DNA of 64,000 bases from Eleusine coracana subsp. coracana (lineage: Eukaryota > Streptophyta > Magnoliopsida > Poales > Poaceae): NCBI GenBank assembly GCA_032690845.1, contig CM064434.1, positions 8,992,108 through 9,056,107 on the forward strand, written 5' to 3'. The notes below the pieces were generated by a model. The model worked only from the letters and a program-made list of their open reading frames with translations. It made no database searches and was not told the origin of the DNA. The position numbers were made by a program, and so were the translations under genes. Of the stretch, positions 23,240-34,440 are shown piece after piece (positions within the stretch are counted from its first letter, which is position 1; each line of letters begins with the position of its first letter).

Positions 23240-24306
23240 AGCACGAGAGTGAGGCCTGGGTCCTCGACACCCGGAGCGACGAACCACATGTCCGGTTCCT
23301 GAGCGGCGTTCGTGGACCTGGACATGGCGGTGCACGGTTCAGTGAGGTTCGGCGATGACTCTGTCATGCGGATCAAAGGGCGAGGAATAGTGATGTTCTG
23401 ATGCAAGAATGGGGAGAAGCGGTCATTCGCGGGAGTCTACTTCATTCCGCACTTGACTACAAACATCGTGAGTCTCGGGCAATTGGACGAGGCCGGGTAC
23501 CAAATCGACATCGACTCCGGCTTGCTGAAGATTTGTGAGCCAGGTGCGCAACTATTGGCGAAGGTGAAGCGGGGAGCGGATCGGCTGTACGTGCTCTACA
23601 TCAAGCTGGCACAGCCGGTCTGCAACTTGGTGTGAGGCGACAAGGAAGCATGGCGCTGGCATGCACGCTGCGGGCATGTCAACCTAGCTGCACTGTGCAA
23701 GCTAGCTCGGGAGGAGCTAGTGAGAGGACTGCCGGCATTCGGGCCGGTTGAAGGTGTGTGTGAGGCGTGTCAGGCGGGAAAGCAGAGGCGCACACCTTTC
23801 CCGGCTCAAGCGGAGCACCGAGCACAGAGTTGACTGGAGCTGGTCCACGGTGACCTATGTTGTCAAATTTCGCCCCCTACCCCAAGTGGTAACAGATACT
23901 TCTTCTACTAGTTGATGATTTTACTAGATTCATGTGGGTAGCCGCGATCCCGTCTGAGGATCATGCAGCGGCTGCCATCAAGGAGGTTCAAGCCAGGGCC
24001 GAGAGAGATGCAGGAGTGAAGCTGCGGGCGCTCCGCACTGATCGGGGTGGCGAGTTCACCTCGGCAGAGTTCATGGAGTACTGCACAACAGAAGGAGTGT
24101 ACCGGCAGCACACGGCACCATATAGTCCGCAGCAGAATGGTGTGGTGGAGCACCGGAACAGAACAGTCGTGGCAACGGCCAGGAGCAAGCCCAAGGCAAA
24201 AGGTTTACCAGGCTGGTTCTGGGGTGAGGCGGTTAACACCGCAGTGTACATTCTGAATCGGTCACCGACAAAGAGTGTTGATGGCAAGACACCTTTTGAA
24301 GCCTAG
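23240..24306 (+). pseudogene. Protease-integrase of copia element 2
   Basis: The protease begins near 23250 ('WVLDT'), but frameshifts scramble the region; 'TTNIVSLGQLDEAGYQIDID' is readable from 23453 in another frame. The pre-integrase 'CEACQAGKQRR' lies near 23755-23795. The integrase core 'LVDDFTRFMWV', 'LRTDRGGEFTS' and 'YSPQQNGVVEHRNRTV' is at about 23910-24170, back in the original frame. A stop at 24304 follows 'KTPFEA'. Confidence 0.88.
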
Positions 24307-24354
24307 TATGGGAAGAAACCTGCTGTTCATCACCTGAGGACGTTTGGGTGTATT

Positions 24355-25830
24355 GTGTATGTCAGGAACACAACTCCTCACCTGAAGAAGCTAGAAGATC
24401 GAGGTAAGAAGATGATATTTGTGGGGTATGAAAAGGGAACTAAGGCCTACAGAGCATATGATCCTGTTACACGGAAGGTACACATCACACAGGATGTGGT
24501 GTTTGATGAAGAAGCACAGTGGGACTGGGGCACAGAAGAAGACAGCAGTGCACAAACCACAGATGAAGATGTGTTCAGGATCGAGTACATGACTCAGGCA
24601 GGTCCAGAGGATGGAGGTACCGTGGAAATTCCTGTGACACCAGCAGCTGCATCACCGAGGGCAGTTGGGGCTCATGGAGATCATGATGGTCATGAGGAGG
24701 CACAACAGGTTGATCCCGATGATCTGGATGCAGATCATGATGAAGATGCGCCACTGAGGTTCAGAGCGGTGGAAGATATTATTGGCCCTGGTTCTCCACC
24801 GGGGTTAGCTGTGCGTGACCTTGGAAATCAGCGTCTGTTGATGGTAAGCGCTGAGGAACCAACATCACTAGCAGAAGCAGAGCAGCAGGCTTGTTGGCGC
24901 AGGGCAATGGAAGAGGAGCTGCGTGCAATTGAGGAAAATAACACCTGGACGCTCACTGAACTCCCTCAAGGTCGGCGTGCAATTGGGCTGAAATGGGTGT
25001 TGAAGGTGAACAGAGATGAAGCTGGTAAAGTGGTGCGACACAAGGCGCGGCTTGTTGTAAAGGGCTAAGCACAGAAGAGGGGAGTTGACTATGAAGAAGT
25101 GTTTGCACCAGTGGCGCGGATGGAAGCAGTACGGCTGCTCTTGGCTCTGGCCGCACATGAAGGATGGGAGGTGCATCACATGGATGTGAAGTCGGCCTTT
25201 TTGAATGGTGAACTTCAGGAGGAGGTATTTGTGAAGCAACCACCGAATTTCAAGCAGGAAGGGCAAGAATATAAGGTATTCAGACTCCACAAAGCTCTTT
25301 ATGGTTTACATCAAGCACCTCATGCCTGGAATCAAAAACTAGATGCTAGTCTGTCAAACCCTGGTTTCACTAAGTGTCCATCTGATCATGCTATCTATTG
25401 CCGGAGTAGTGGAGTAGATAGGTTGATTGTGGGAGTCTATGTGGACGATCTGGTCATTACGGGCACTAGCAGTAGTGTCATCAAGCAGTTTAAAGCTCAG
25501 ATGGCTGACATGTTCAGAATGAGTGATTTGGGCCTGCTGAGTTATTATCTAGGCCTAGAAGTGAAACAGAGTGACAGAGGAATTGCTGTGTCTCAGGGAA
25601 ATTCTGCTAGGAAAATCCTAGAGAAAGCAGGTCTGTTAAGCTGCAACATCTGTCAGGTACCTATGGAAAATAGGTTGAAGTTGAGCAAAGAAAGTGGCAA
25701 TCCCCTTGTTGATGCAACAGAGTATAGAAGCCTGGTAGGCAGCTTGAGGTATCTAGTGCATATTAGGCCAGATTTGGCTTTCTCTCTCTGTTGGATATGT
25801 GAGCAGATATATGGAGGAGCCTCACACTGA
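24355..25830 (+). pseudogene. Integrase C-term and reverse transcriptase of copia element 2
   Basis: 'KKMIFVGYEKGTKAYRAYDP' marks the integrase C-terminal part. An acidic linker is followed by the RT: 'GLKWVLKVNRDEAGKVVRHK', a stop at 25066, 'HHMDVKSAFLNGELQEEVFV', the catalytic YVDDL at 25438-25452 and 'LSYYLGLEVKQ'. The frame is lost near 25790. Confidence 0.9.
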
Positions 25831-26392
25831 ACATCTAGCAGCAGTCAAACATATTCTCAGGTACATTGCATGCACTAGTGACCTGGGACTGGTATGCAAG
25901 GAAGAAGGATCAGCAGCCAATACTGATGGGCTTAGTGATAGTGATCTAGCTGGAGACATTGATAGCAGGAAGAGTACTACAGGGGTCATTTTCTTCCTGG
26001 GGGAAAGTGCAGTTAGTTGGCAATCCGCAAAACAGAAGGTGGTAGCACTGTCCCGTTGTGAAGCTGAATATATTGCTGCAACAACAGCTGCATGTCAAGG
26101 AGTATGGTTAGCAAGGCTGCTGAGTGAGATTATGGATTCTGAAGTGAACAGGCCAGTCATTAAGGTGGACAATAAGTCTGCTATTTCGCTGGTCAAAAAT
26201 CCAGTGCATCATGACCGGAGTAAGCATATCGATATCAGATTCCATTTTATTCGGGAGTGTGCACATAATGGTGTGATCGAGGTGAGTTTCATCAGAACAG
26301 AGGAGCAGCTAGGTGATGTATTGACAAAACCTCTCTGCAGAATCAAGTTCAAGGAACTGTGTTCCAAGATTGGCCTTCGCCAGCTCAAGTAA
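25799..26392 (+). pseudogene. RNase H of copia element 2
   Basis: Frame-shifted continuation with 'AAVKHILRYIACTSDLGL', 'DSDLAGDIDSRKSTTGVIFF', 'CEAEYIAATTAACQGVWLA', 'VDNKSAISLVKNPVHHDRSK' and 'LGDVLTKPLCRIKFKELC'. These are the standard copia RNase H landmarks, and the terminal stop is 26 bp before the 3' LTR. Confidence 0.9.
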
Positions 26393-26417
26393 TTTGCACA
26401 AGACTTAGGAGGAGATT

Positions 26418-26788
26418 TGTTAGAATAATTCTTGTGCTAGGATAGTTTACTTACAGTTCACGTTATTTGCTTAGTCAAGTTTGTTAGGCGCATGACTTGA
26501 TCAGCGAGTTGTGCGCAGCCGTGAGCTCTGACGTGCGCTGGTTTGCACGGGAGCGCGTTGTGCGTTGTGGACCGTATTTGCGGGGCATGGCGGACATGTA
26601 GGAGCGTAGTGCTTTTAGTCAGTTTGTAGTTTGTTATAAAAAGCAATACACAGAGTGGAAAACGCTGCCCCCATTAGCAGCACAAGTTCATGTGTGTTTG
26701 AGTTACAGAGAGCTCGCGTTGTGTGCGTGTGTTCGTTCTGAGTTTGCTGGCAACGTTCGTCTCGTCGTGACTCCGGCATTCTCCAACA
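26418..26788 (+). repeat. 3' LTR of copia element 2
   Basis: TGTTAG..CCAACA, 371 bp, colinear with the 5' LTR without gaps; the AATAA duplication follows directly. Confidence 0.95.
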
Positions 26789-26922
26789 AATAAAAGGAAT
26801 ATGCATCAAAAGTGAGGTGTAAAAAAACAGAGAAACAGACAAAACTCAAAGGATTATTTATTTCCCAATTTAAGTAGTAACGAAACACACGTTTTTCAGC
26901 CATTCGCCAATTAACCGTCCAT

Positions 26923-27210
26923 CTAGTTCAAGGATTTGAGAGGTTTGGGAGGCCCGCAGCAGCAAATGTGCCGCCCTTGTGCATCAACATGGCATTTGGC
27001 CCCATCGCCATTGAAGCCAAAATAGTCGCACCTGTTAAAACAATAGTCGTTTGTGCAGTTGTCGTAGTGGACGCACGGCTGTTTCACCACCGCGTTAAAT
27101 TTAAATGGGGAACCACCAGCGGACAGCTCAGTCTCAGCCGCCGCTGAAGCGACGAGATAGGCCACCAGCAGCGGCACGAGTATGAGAGCAATGGTCTTCT
27201 TGGAGAACAT
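26923..27210 (-). CDS. Defensin-like secreted cysteine-rich peptide (DEFL 1)
   Basis: 95 residues from the ATG at 27210. The reading frame is open further upstream, but that part looks like 5' UTR: the start chosen gives a clean signal peptide (MFSKKT, then a hydrophobic run to about residue 25 ending ASAAA) and the paralogue at 46.5 kb begins at the same place. The mature part has eight cysteines spaced C-x5-C-x4-C-x3-C-x11-C-x9-CCC, with the CTNDYCFNRC core. The C-x3-C and final C-x-C are those of the cysteine-stabilised alpha-beta fold of plant defensin-like proteins. It would be secreted; members of this family act in antimicrobial defence or cell signalling, and the role of this one is unknown. 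No intron is needed. The TATA box is at 27303-27310. Confidence 0.82.
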   Translation of the reverse strand: MFSKKTIALILVPLLVAYLVASAAAETELSAGGSPFKFNAVVKQPCVHYDNCTNDYCFNRCDYFGFNGDGAKCHVDAQGRHICCCGPPKPLKSLN

Positions 27211-27302
27211 TGTATGGACAATGTGGGGCCGAGGATTCGAGTTTTGAGTTCTTGATGCTCCTACGAAAACAGGTGTCTGGGTGACAGCGTGCAGATGATG
27301 AC

Positions 27303-27310
27303 TTATATAG
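27303..27310 (-). promoter_or_regulatory. TATA box of DEFL 1
   Basis: CTATATAA on the minus strand, about 95 bp upstream of the ATG. This predicts a 5' UTR of roughly 65 bp, reasonable for a small secreted peptide gene. Confidence 0.7.
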
Positions 27311-27403
27311 ACAGGGCGCAAGAACCCAAAACTGATTTTGTAGACTTCCCAACTTGGACCGGAATTTCTTAGGGTAAAGGTGGTAATAAATTCCTGTCCA
27401 ACT

Positions 27404-27790
27404 GGGAAATCAATTACTTCTATTTTTCTTTATTCATTCCTGTTTTGTTGACTTTCTATTGCTAGATATTCTGGGGAACTAATTTATGTGCTAGTACAAC
27501 AATCTTCATTATGAATACCATATCTTTATAGGTATATATTAGAATGCTGCTAACATGTTACTATTTTATAATAGCATATTATATTAGACCATATCTAGGA
27601 AAATCAACCCCTGCCATTTTTAGTTCTTGATTCGTTCCTCTTTTCCTATCATTATGTATATTGAGGTAGTAATTTATACGAATTAGTTGGCTGCTAAAAT
27701 ATTATGATTTTCTATGTAATAAATCATCCTCGAGGGTACTGATGTCCTAAATGTCAAAATTTATAAAACAATTCATATGCTTCTCCTAGT
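27404..27790 (-). promoter_or_regulatory. Duplicated ~190 bp unit upstream of DEFL 1
   Basis: Two diverged copies of one block order (27404 on and 27598 on): 'gggaaatcaatt...', then '..actaatttatgtg', then 'tgctgctaa..tgttac'. The same two-unit arrangement precedes DEFL 2, so it was present before the gene duplication. A regulatory role is inferred from conservation only. Confidence 0.55.
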
Positions 27791-28065
27791 GGAGGTTAAA
27801 GAACATTTTGATCAAAACAAAAATTCCAAAAGTATTCGCAGTTTGCAAAACACATTTGTAGATCTATGGCATGTTTTTTAGAAAACAGAATATATTAATT
27901 AATATTTCAGCCTCTGCATTGAAAGATTATGTAACACATGTTTATTATTAAAACTGAACCAATACAAAACCTATTAAACTAAGGTATAACAAACACAAAG
28001 CTTTTATTTATCGGTAACGTGAGTAGAGAACCTAAAATTGTGACACGCCACGTTAAGTGGTATAA

Positions 28066-28336
28066 GGCCCTGTTTGGTCTTTAGCATCTTAGAAACTAGT
28101 TTTTTATACGATTTCTAGAAACTGGGTGGGGCTTTTGGGTACCTGCCAAATTTCTAAAATCTAAGAATAACCTTTCGGGTAGTTAGTGAATTGGTTTGAG
28201 CCAAAAACTGATATTAGCTGGGTTGAACAAGATTCTTGGTTTTTAAGAAACCAAACAACAAACTGATTGAAGACACTATAGTTTCTAAAAAGCTGTTTGT
28301 TTTAAGAAAAAGAGCTAGAGTGATCCAAATAGGGCC
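28066..28336. mobile_element. Tourist-like MITE (271 bp)
   Basis: Ends GGCCCTGTTTGG and CCAAATAGGGCC (reverse complement GGCCCTATTTGG), with TAA on both sides (28063-28065, 28337-28339). The 3-bp TWA duplication and short TIR are those of PIF/Harbinger-derived MITEs. No coding capacity. Confidence 0.8.
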
Positions 28337-28339
28337 TAA

Positions 28340-30126
28340 AGAAACAAAAATAATTGTCCATCGGAGACATTTACAATTTAGCCAGGCTTTTGTATTGCAG
28401 CTTTATCTTATAATACATCACTAGCAACGTACCCATGCGTTGCTACGGGCATTTAATTTTTATCATGAAAGACAAAATAATAATTGTATTAATTGATTGA
28501 AAAATCTAAGAAAGTTTGAATACGAAAAATAGTTCTAATCTTAATTCAAAGATTACCTAAAGCCATGCTATTGCACTAACTCATCATTGGACTGAAGTAT
28601 ATTCATCCTTGATACAAACAATTCATTCATAAATTTGCATTACATCTTCAATTGTATTAACTCATCATTCCTACTACTGTGCTTCACATACATACACGAA
28701 AAAATCATTGGTATTACCTTATTCTGATGATATTAATATACTCTGGCTTTGCAATAGGAGCTATAATATTACACAAATTACAACTTTATTAGATCATGAT
28801 TTATGATTTTAAATTATTCTTGTCTTGATGGAAAGATATTTATTTTTGTATTTTATTGACATGGATGATTTTCGTTTTTCATATTCTCAGTCAGGAACCT
28901 TTGACGTGCTTCCTCTTAGACGTACTTACCTTGGAAACTTGCACCAATGATCTGGACTCCTCATTCCTCCATGATCAGAACAATGAGTGAGGTAGGGCAG
29001 AATTACGTAGGGGCCTGCTGCTATCTTTTTGTTTTCGCCCGTATCTAGCCCAATAGCAGCCCATGTAGGCCCAAAACGAAAGGTTCTTCCTCAGGACATG
29101 CATTGGTACCAGACGTCATTGCCGCCAGAGTGAGCTCGGATAGAAATAATAATAGACCACACCGACGTTATTGGATGAGTAAAATGGGTTCGAAACAATC
29201 TTCTCCTTCTTAAACAACAAATTTTGAGAACATGGAGCTCATCCCTTTCCTGAACTGTAATATGGCCAAGTTCTTCTCATATCAGGTGGATGACACCAGC
29301 TTGCTCGGCTTTCCCTGCTAGCAATCCGGTTGGGATGAATTCAGAAATAAAAAATGAAAAGGATTGACAAGCGAGGACGTACGTGAGATGGACTCGGTGG
29401 AAACAACCAAGCCGACTACGCCTCAACCAAAAGGACTCAGTCGGTCTGAGATGGAAGCGGCACAAAAAGGAATACGACGATGCCACGTAACAATGCGGAC
29501 ACAAAAATTCTAGTCTAGACGATCTCACCTCTCTTAATAGATTGTGGAGATATCTTCTCTATCTACTCCTTAATAAATTTTGTGCAGTCGTCTATGCCCA
29601 TCATGTTTGGTGTTCGTATTTGTAGATCAGTTGGACTCTGCCAATGTAATTCGTATACAATAGTATTTCAGTTGTTCTCTTGAGTCTGCATTGCATTCCA
29701 ATCCGGTTCATCACGTACAAGCCTCTCCTTCGAATTCTTCTAGAAGGCCGATGTCTAGGGCTTCGAGGTGGATCTCTAGAAACCTTTTTATCTCTCCCTC
29801 CGTGCCATGATGTCGTCGAACCTAAACAGATTGCGCGTTCTGCCATCGACACATTGTGTCCTTCGGCAATGCCTAGGAGTCCCACAAATGGATAGCATGT
29901 GTTCTCTCCTAATTCCTTTGGTATTTGTTTCGAATTTTTTTCATGCCAAAAAACTCTACTTTTTTATAGATCATAGACTAGAACTCACAATCCACGGACT
30001 CATGAACTAAGTTCATAGATTTTTTTTATATAAAAATAAATCACAAAATCCTAGTAATTATTATTTTGAGGTTCACCACCACTTCTTTACTGTAATCAAC
30101 GAGTAGAACATACAGCCATAGGTACC
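28340..30126. other. Unassigned intergenic sequence
   Basis: Mostly AT-rich, and no open frame with a recognised domain. At 28424-28450 is 'gcaacgtacccatgcgttgc', a near-palindromic phrase I know as common in grass repeats. Two short GC-richer stretches (29000-29130, 29700-29890) show no domain. Confidence 0.45.
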
Positions 30127-30129
30127 TTA

Positions 30130-30482
30130 GAGCATTTCCAATCATTATGTAAAAAATTTACTCCCCAAAGACAGGATTTAGGAGGTTTCTAAATTTGTTG
30201 GGGGTAAAAATAAGTCACGTCCTCTAACAACTTCCAATAATTCTTTTCAAAAAATTAAAATCATATTACATGTAGCACAATAATCTATTGAAAGTACAAA
30301 AACTGTAATAATCTGATTTTAGAGAGTTCTAATCGAGTTGCTAAATATGGAGAGTTATAGACCTTGTTTTGGGAGTTGCTATATTTAGCAACCTCATTTA
30401 GAGACCGGTTGGAGATTCGTCTTTTAATTACTTCCTAAATTCTAGTTTAGCAACCTCCTTTAGATAATGGTTGGAGATGCTC
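30130..30482. mobile_element. Tourist-like MITE (353 bp)
   Basis: Terminal inverted repeats GAGCATTTCCAATCATTAT and (reverse complement of the right end) GAGCATCTCCAACCATTAT, with TTA duplicated on both sides (30127-30129, 30483-30485). GAGCATCTCCAAC ends are typical of grass Harbinger-type MITEs. Confidence 0.85.
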
Positions 30483-30532
30483 TTAAAATTCAACTCTGGG
30501 ACTCATTTATAATTATATTTCTTTGCTGCATC

Positions 30533-31620
30533 CACTACCGGAAATCTCTTCTTGCCGAGTGCCCAAAACACTCGGCAAAGAGCATTCAATACAAATTTAC
30601 TCGGCAAAGCGCTTTTTGTCGAGTATTTTTCGTCGCGCACTTAGCAAAGGCTTTATCCAGTGTATTCACACTCGGTAAAATCTAAATCATGAAAAAACCC
30701 AAAAAGTAGAAAAAAAAATTCTCATTTTGAGTAACCCCATTACTCCTGTCCCCATCTCAAGTTGTGGTATTTTTTTTGTGCACTACACAGCAAAGTGCGT
30801 CTGCCAAGATTCGAACCTGGGACCTCCCCTTCACGCATAGAGATCCCTACCACTACACCACCACACATTCATTTATGACTACACTTTGTGTTCACTCTTT
30901 TTATATGTTACCTATTTGCTGAGTGTTTTTCATCGAGCACTCAGCAAAAAATAATACACTCGGCAAAGACCCTATTTGCCGAGTGCCAGAAAAGAGACAA
31001 TCGGTAAAGACATTATCTGAAAAATTTAAACTTATTTTTGGTTGACAAGATTGGTTCAAGTTGAGAAGTGTTGAACTACAAAGTTGTATAACTTTGTATG
31101 ATCTACAACTTTTATTTTGATTATTTATTCATTCGACATAGATGTAGTAACATTGTTCACAAATAATATACATGTCACATATAGTTGCATGAAACTATAT
31201 GAAACATATGGATTTATGAACAATGTTATATATCAATTTGCGTAATACATTAATGATCAAAATAAAAGCTTTAGATATTTAGAAGTTCAACAACTTTGTA
31301 GTTGAAATTTTTTGATTTGAATTGATTTATGGTTTCAAAATATAATTTAAATTTATCTTTACCTAGTGTCAAAAGAAAAACACTCGGCAAACAAAGTCTT
31401 TACCAGAGTGTCACGAGGAAAACCATGTTTCCCGAGTGCCACAAAAAACACTCGGCAAAGAATCATGTTTGCCAAGTGTTTTTCTTGTGACACTCAGCAA
31501 AGTGAGTTGTGCCGAGTGTTTTTAATTTTGGCACTCGATAAACATATCTTTGCCGAGTGCCCGAGAAAATACACTCGGCAAAGACTCGGACACTCGGTAA
31601 ATAGCCGATTTCCGGTAGTG
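30533..31620. mobile_element. Non-autonomous CACTA (En/Spm) element, 1088 bp
   Basis: Left terminus CACTACCGGAAATC, right terminus GATTTCCGGTAGTG, with a perfect 3-bp duplication ATC (30530-30532, 31621-31623). Many subterminal copies of ACTCGGCAAA / TTTGCCGAGTG in both orientations lie at 30550-30670, 30915-31015 and 31370-31600; in active families these bind the element's own protein. No transposase is present, so it would depend on an autonomous relative. Confidence 0.95.
30797..30872 (-). other. tRNA-like sequence with A and B boxes inside the CACTA
   Basis: On the minus strand TGGTGTAGTGG (30850-30860) fits the RNA polymerase III A box and GGTTCGAATCT (30807-30817) fits the B box. They are separated by 32 bases as in tRNA genes, with a CC.AGG stem-like context. 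It could be a tRNA-derived SINE head or a decayed tRNA captured by the transposon. I could not fold a convincing complete cloverleaf, so I do not call it a tRNA. Confidence 0.55.
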
Positions 31621-31623
31621 ATC

Positions 31624-32085
31624 CTTATCAATCATGCACTTAACCTCTTGTGACCCTTGTTTATTTCGCCTGCTGAAACTTGTCTTGCATTTCCTATCAG
31701 ATTAATCATTGTAGCATATTCATCTTCAGTCTACCATCTATTCCCTAAAAATGGAAACTTGTATGTATCTGATAACACAACACATAGCAAGGAGTTACTG
31801 TAGTCAACTTTATAACATAATAACTTCATTTGACCAAATAGCAAAATATCCCACTTTTCTAAGGCTGGACAGATACTTTCCTAAAGCGGAGCTTCATTGA
31901 AAACTTAAAAGATTACTCCCTGGTTCAAGGGCATACATGTTTCTTTGACATCAAGTCGATATTATTTAGTGGATCAATATTGAATCATGTCAAATATTTA
32001 TGCGATCTGCAACATGATGACTTTGACTGCTATCTTCATGGAGCTAGTAACCTTTGCAAATAATTCCTATAAATGAAAAGTTGTT
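31624..32085. other. Unassigned AT-rich spacer
   Basis: Between the CACTA and the TRIM; nothing recognised. Confidence 0.4.
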
Positions 32086-32090
32086 ACATC

Positions 32091-32681
32091 TGTTGGGTTT
32101 AGTCCCACATCGAATATTGATAATGGGGAAGCCCAACTTATGAGGTGGAGGGAACCTCACCTATCAGACTAGTCTTTTGGGTTGAAGTGTCTCAGGATCT
32201 TGGTTAGAGCTCCAGTTAGGCCTGTGGTTTGACAGACCCATTGTGACCTAGGCTGGCGACAGGGGCTCGTATGCGGGACAAGTCGGCCCACATTCTAAGA
32301 AGTGATATCAGAGCCAGGTTAGAAACCTAGAACATCTCATGAGCCTCATACGGATATCGGACTGTCGGATTGGGTCTCTCGCGTCACATGATTGTCAGGC
32401 TGTTGGAGGGGTGTCCACCCGGGTGTGAAGGGGGAGATGGGACCACCAGATGTGTGATGGAGAAAATTGTTGGGTTTAGTCCCACATTGGATATTGTTGA
32501 TAATGGGGGAGCCCAACTTATAAGGTCTAGAGAACCTCACTTATTAGGCTAGTATTTTGGGTTGAGGTGTCTCAGGACCTTAGTTAAGGCTCTAGTTAGG
32601 TCTGTGATTTTGACAGACCCATTGTGACCTGGTCTAGCGGTAGGGGCTCATGTGCGGGACGAGTCAGGACGCTTTCTAACA
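32091..32681 (+). mobile_element. TRIM retrotransposon (591 bp)
   Basis: Terminal repeats 32091-32300 and 32468-32681 both start TGTTGGGTTTAGTCCCACAT and end ..TCTAA(G/C)A. A tRNA-Met-type primer site TGATATCAGAGCC (32303-32315) follows the first, and a purine-rich stretch (gatggagaaaatt) precedes the second. The 5-bp duplication ACATC is perfect (32086-32090, 32682-32686). The interior is only 167 bp and non-coding, as in terminal-repeat retrotransposons in miniature. A 5'-truncated copy of this same insertion lies at 54503-54909. Confidence 0.92.
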
Positions 32682-34440
32682 ACATCATACATTTCCAGAT
32701 GGACATTGTGTGTATCAATTTATAAGTTGATAATGATAGCCAAGACGTTTTTATACACACTTCATATTACACTACTATGTTATCGGACAATCAGCATATG
32801 CCAAGCTAATTGAGTGGAGGTTTTATTTTTTTTTTTTTTTGCGAAGAGTGGAGGTTTTCTTTGTTTCACCAGTGGGAAGAGGATAGATCAAACAAACGAT
32901 TGAATATGTGGCACTTTGGCCTTATTAGTGTATGACAAGAAAACAAATTTACTTGTTGCAACAGCAAGAAAATTCAGAAAAAATAAAGCAATTAAAAGGA
33001 ACTCGATGGGAGGTACTCATACTCCAGTTCCCATCTCACATGTCAAAATAAATTCAAAATTTTAGATTTTGTGTATATAAGATGACATTAGATCATGTGT
33101 AAGCCAAGTTTAATCAGGAACTTAAAAACATCTAGCACTCTGTCATCAGCCACTTCAGAACTTCCACTATCTTAAGATGTTGTGACATCGCAGCTCATTT
33201 TCTCTGTTGGATCAGAGATTCCTCTAATTTCGACTATACTTTTAGGCCTATAAAGAAAACCGAAACATTGGTTCAAATCAATCAACAATATGCAGTATCT
33301 CTAAAATGTAGCAGTTGCAGATATATAGAATCAGTACTTTGCAATAGAGCTGGAGAGTGAGGTTCTCCTAAATAGGAGAATGTTCAAGCATACATGCTAG
33401 TGCACTGAAATCAGCAGGCACGAACAAATACTTCAAATTACCGAATATAAGGCATTATTTCAAGTCCCTTCTGAAAATGAACTGTAAACTGAAAGAAAAC
33501 AAATTCATGATTTAAACATAGTTACTAAAAACAATAATGAATAATCAAAGTAAACATTAACAAATGAATCCAAAGTGTTTAGCGTAAGGTGAATGAAGAT
33601 TCCAGGCACAAATATGAGTGTGAGAGGTGTTATCAAAGCAGCTATATATTGCTATTGATGCTTAGACAATTTATGTATTTTTATTGCTATATCCATGCAT
33701 TGTTGCAATGACTAACAATTTTGTTATAATATGTATGATCCTGTCACCACCACAAAAGTCTTTGTTGCTATGCCTATGCTTCTTATTACAACGCCTCGTT
33801 TTTTCTGTTATAAAATGACCTTATTGTGACAATTACAGGAAAGTGTTGCAAAAACGTCACCCTAATTACAATGCATATGCTAGCGTGACGATATATCCAA
33901 TCTATTGCAACCAAAATCACCTTTCATTGCAATTACCCATGCCTATTATAACGAAAATCACATTATTGCGATGAATGTCGTGACAATAGATCTAAAATTG
34001 TTTTTGAAACTACTATGATGAAATCTTATTAGCACCAGAGAAGTTCATTCATCAATCTCAAGGACTTCCAAGGCGGGGCAACAAGAAAAGTCAAGTAAAG
34101 TTACAGCTTCTTCAGGTGGTCCGAGATTAGAGTCAGCCCATCAAGCTTACTCCAGTAGCCATCACTTAGGATATCGAGACTGGACACCCAAACTTTACAC
34201 ATCAGGATATGCCGGATCCAGAGTTTCACACGTGACATGTCATCAATCATCATCGTCAAACTCAGCCAAACTGAGCTCGCATGTGTGGATGGGCGAGCCT
34301 CGGCCGAGGAGCAGCAGATGGTCGACAAACTCCTAAACCGCCTTCATGGATTCCGGGCTGTCCACGCCACGGTGCACGATATGCAGGCTCGTGGTAGATT
34401 TCCAGAGGTGATGGCAGTGCCGGGTGAGCACGCACTTCCG
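32682..34440. repeat. Segmental duplication, copy A
   Basis: Colinear with 54910-56463, starting at the same TRIM flank (acatcatacatttccag). Copy A retains three stretches missing from copy C: about 85 bp near 32725-32808, about 85 bp near 33263-33347, and the poly(T) micro-insertion. The part at 33650-34010 contains many 'ttgcaa'/'ttgttgca' phrases and may itself be an old transposon. Confidence 0.85.
32825..32845. other. 21-bp poly(T)-GCGAA insertion with target duplication
   Basis: A run of T followed by GCGAA, flanked by a perfect 13-bp direct repeat gagtggaggtttt (32812-32824 and 32846-32858). The duplicate locus near 54970 has the single, uninterrupted target. It looks like a retroposon insertion reduced to its A-tail. 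Confidence 0.7.

Larger units (their letters stand above)
21658..26788 (+). mobile_element. Ty1-copia LTR retrotransposon 2, inactive
   Basis: LTRs of 371 bp at 21658-22028 and 26418-26788, with perfect 5-bp target duplications AATAA (21653-21657, 26789-26793). A tRNA-Met-type primer site follows the 5' LTR and a purine-rich tract (taggaggagatt, about 26406-26417) precedes the 3' LTR. Gag, protease, integrase, RT and RNase H are all present in copia order but interrupted by stops and frameshifts. The total of 5131 bp is the usual size for a compact copia element. Lineage within copia is not settled. Confidence 0.95.

Noticed and set aside
30797..30872. Functional tRNA gene
   Set aside because: A and B boxes are present but I cannot draw a full acceptor stem and cloverleaf; it sits inside a transposon.
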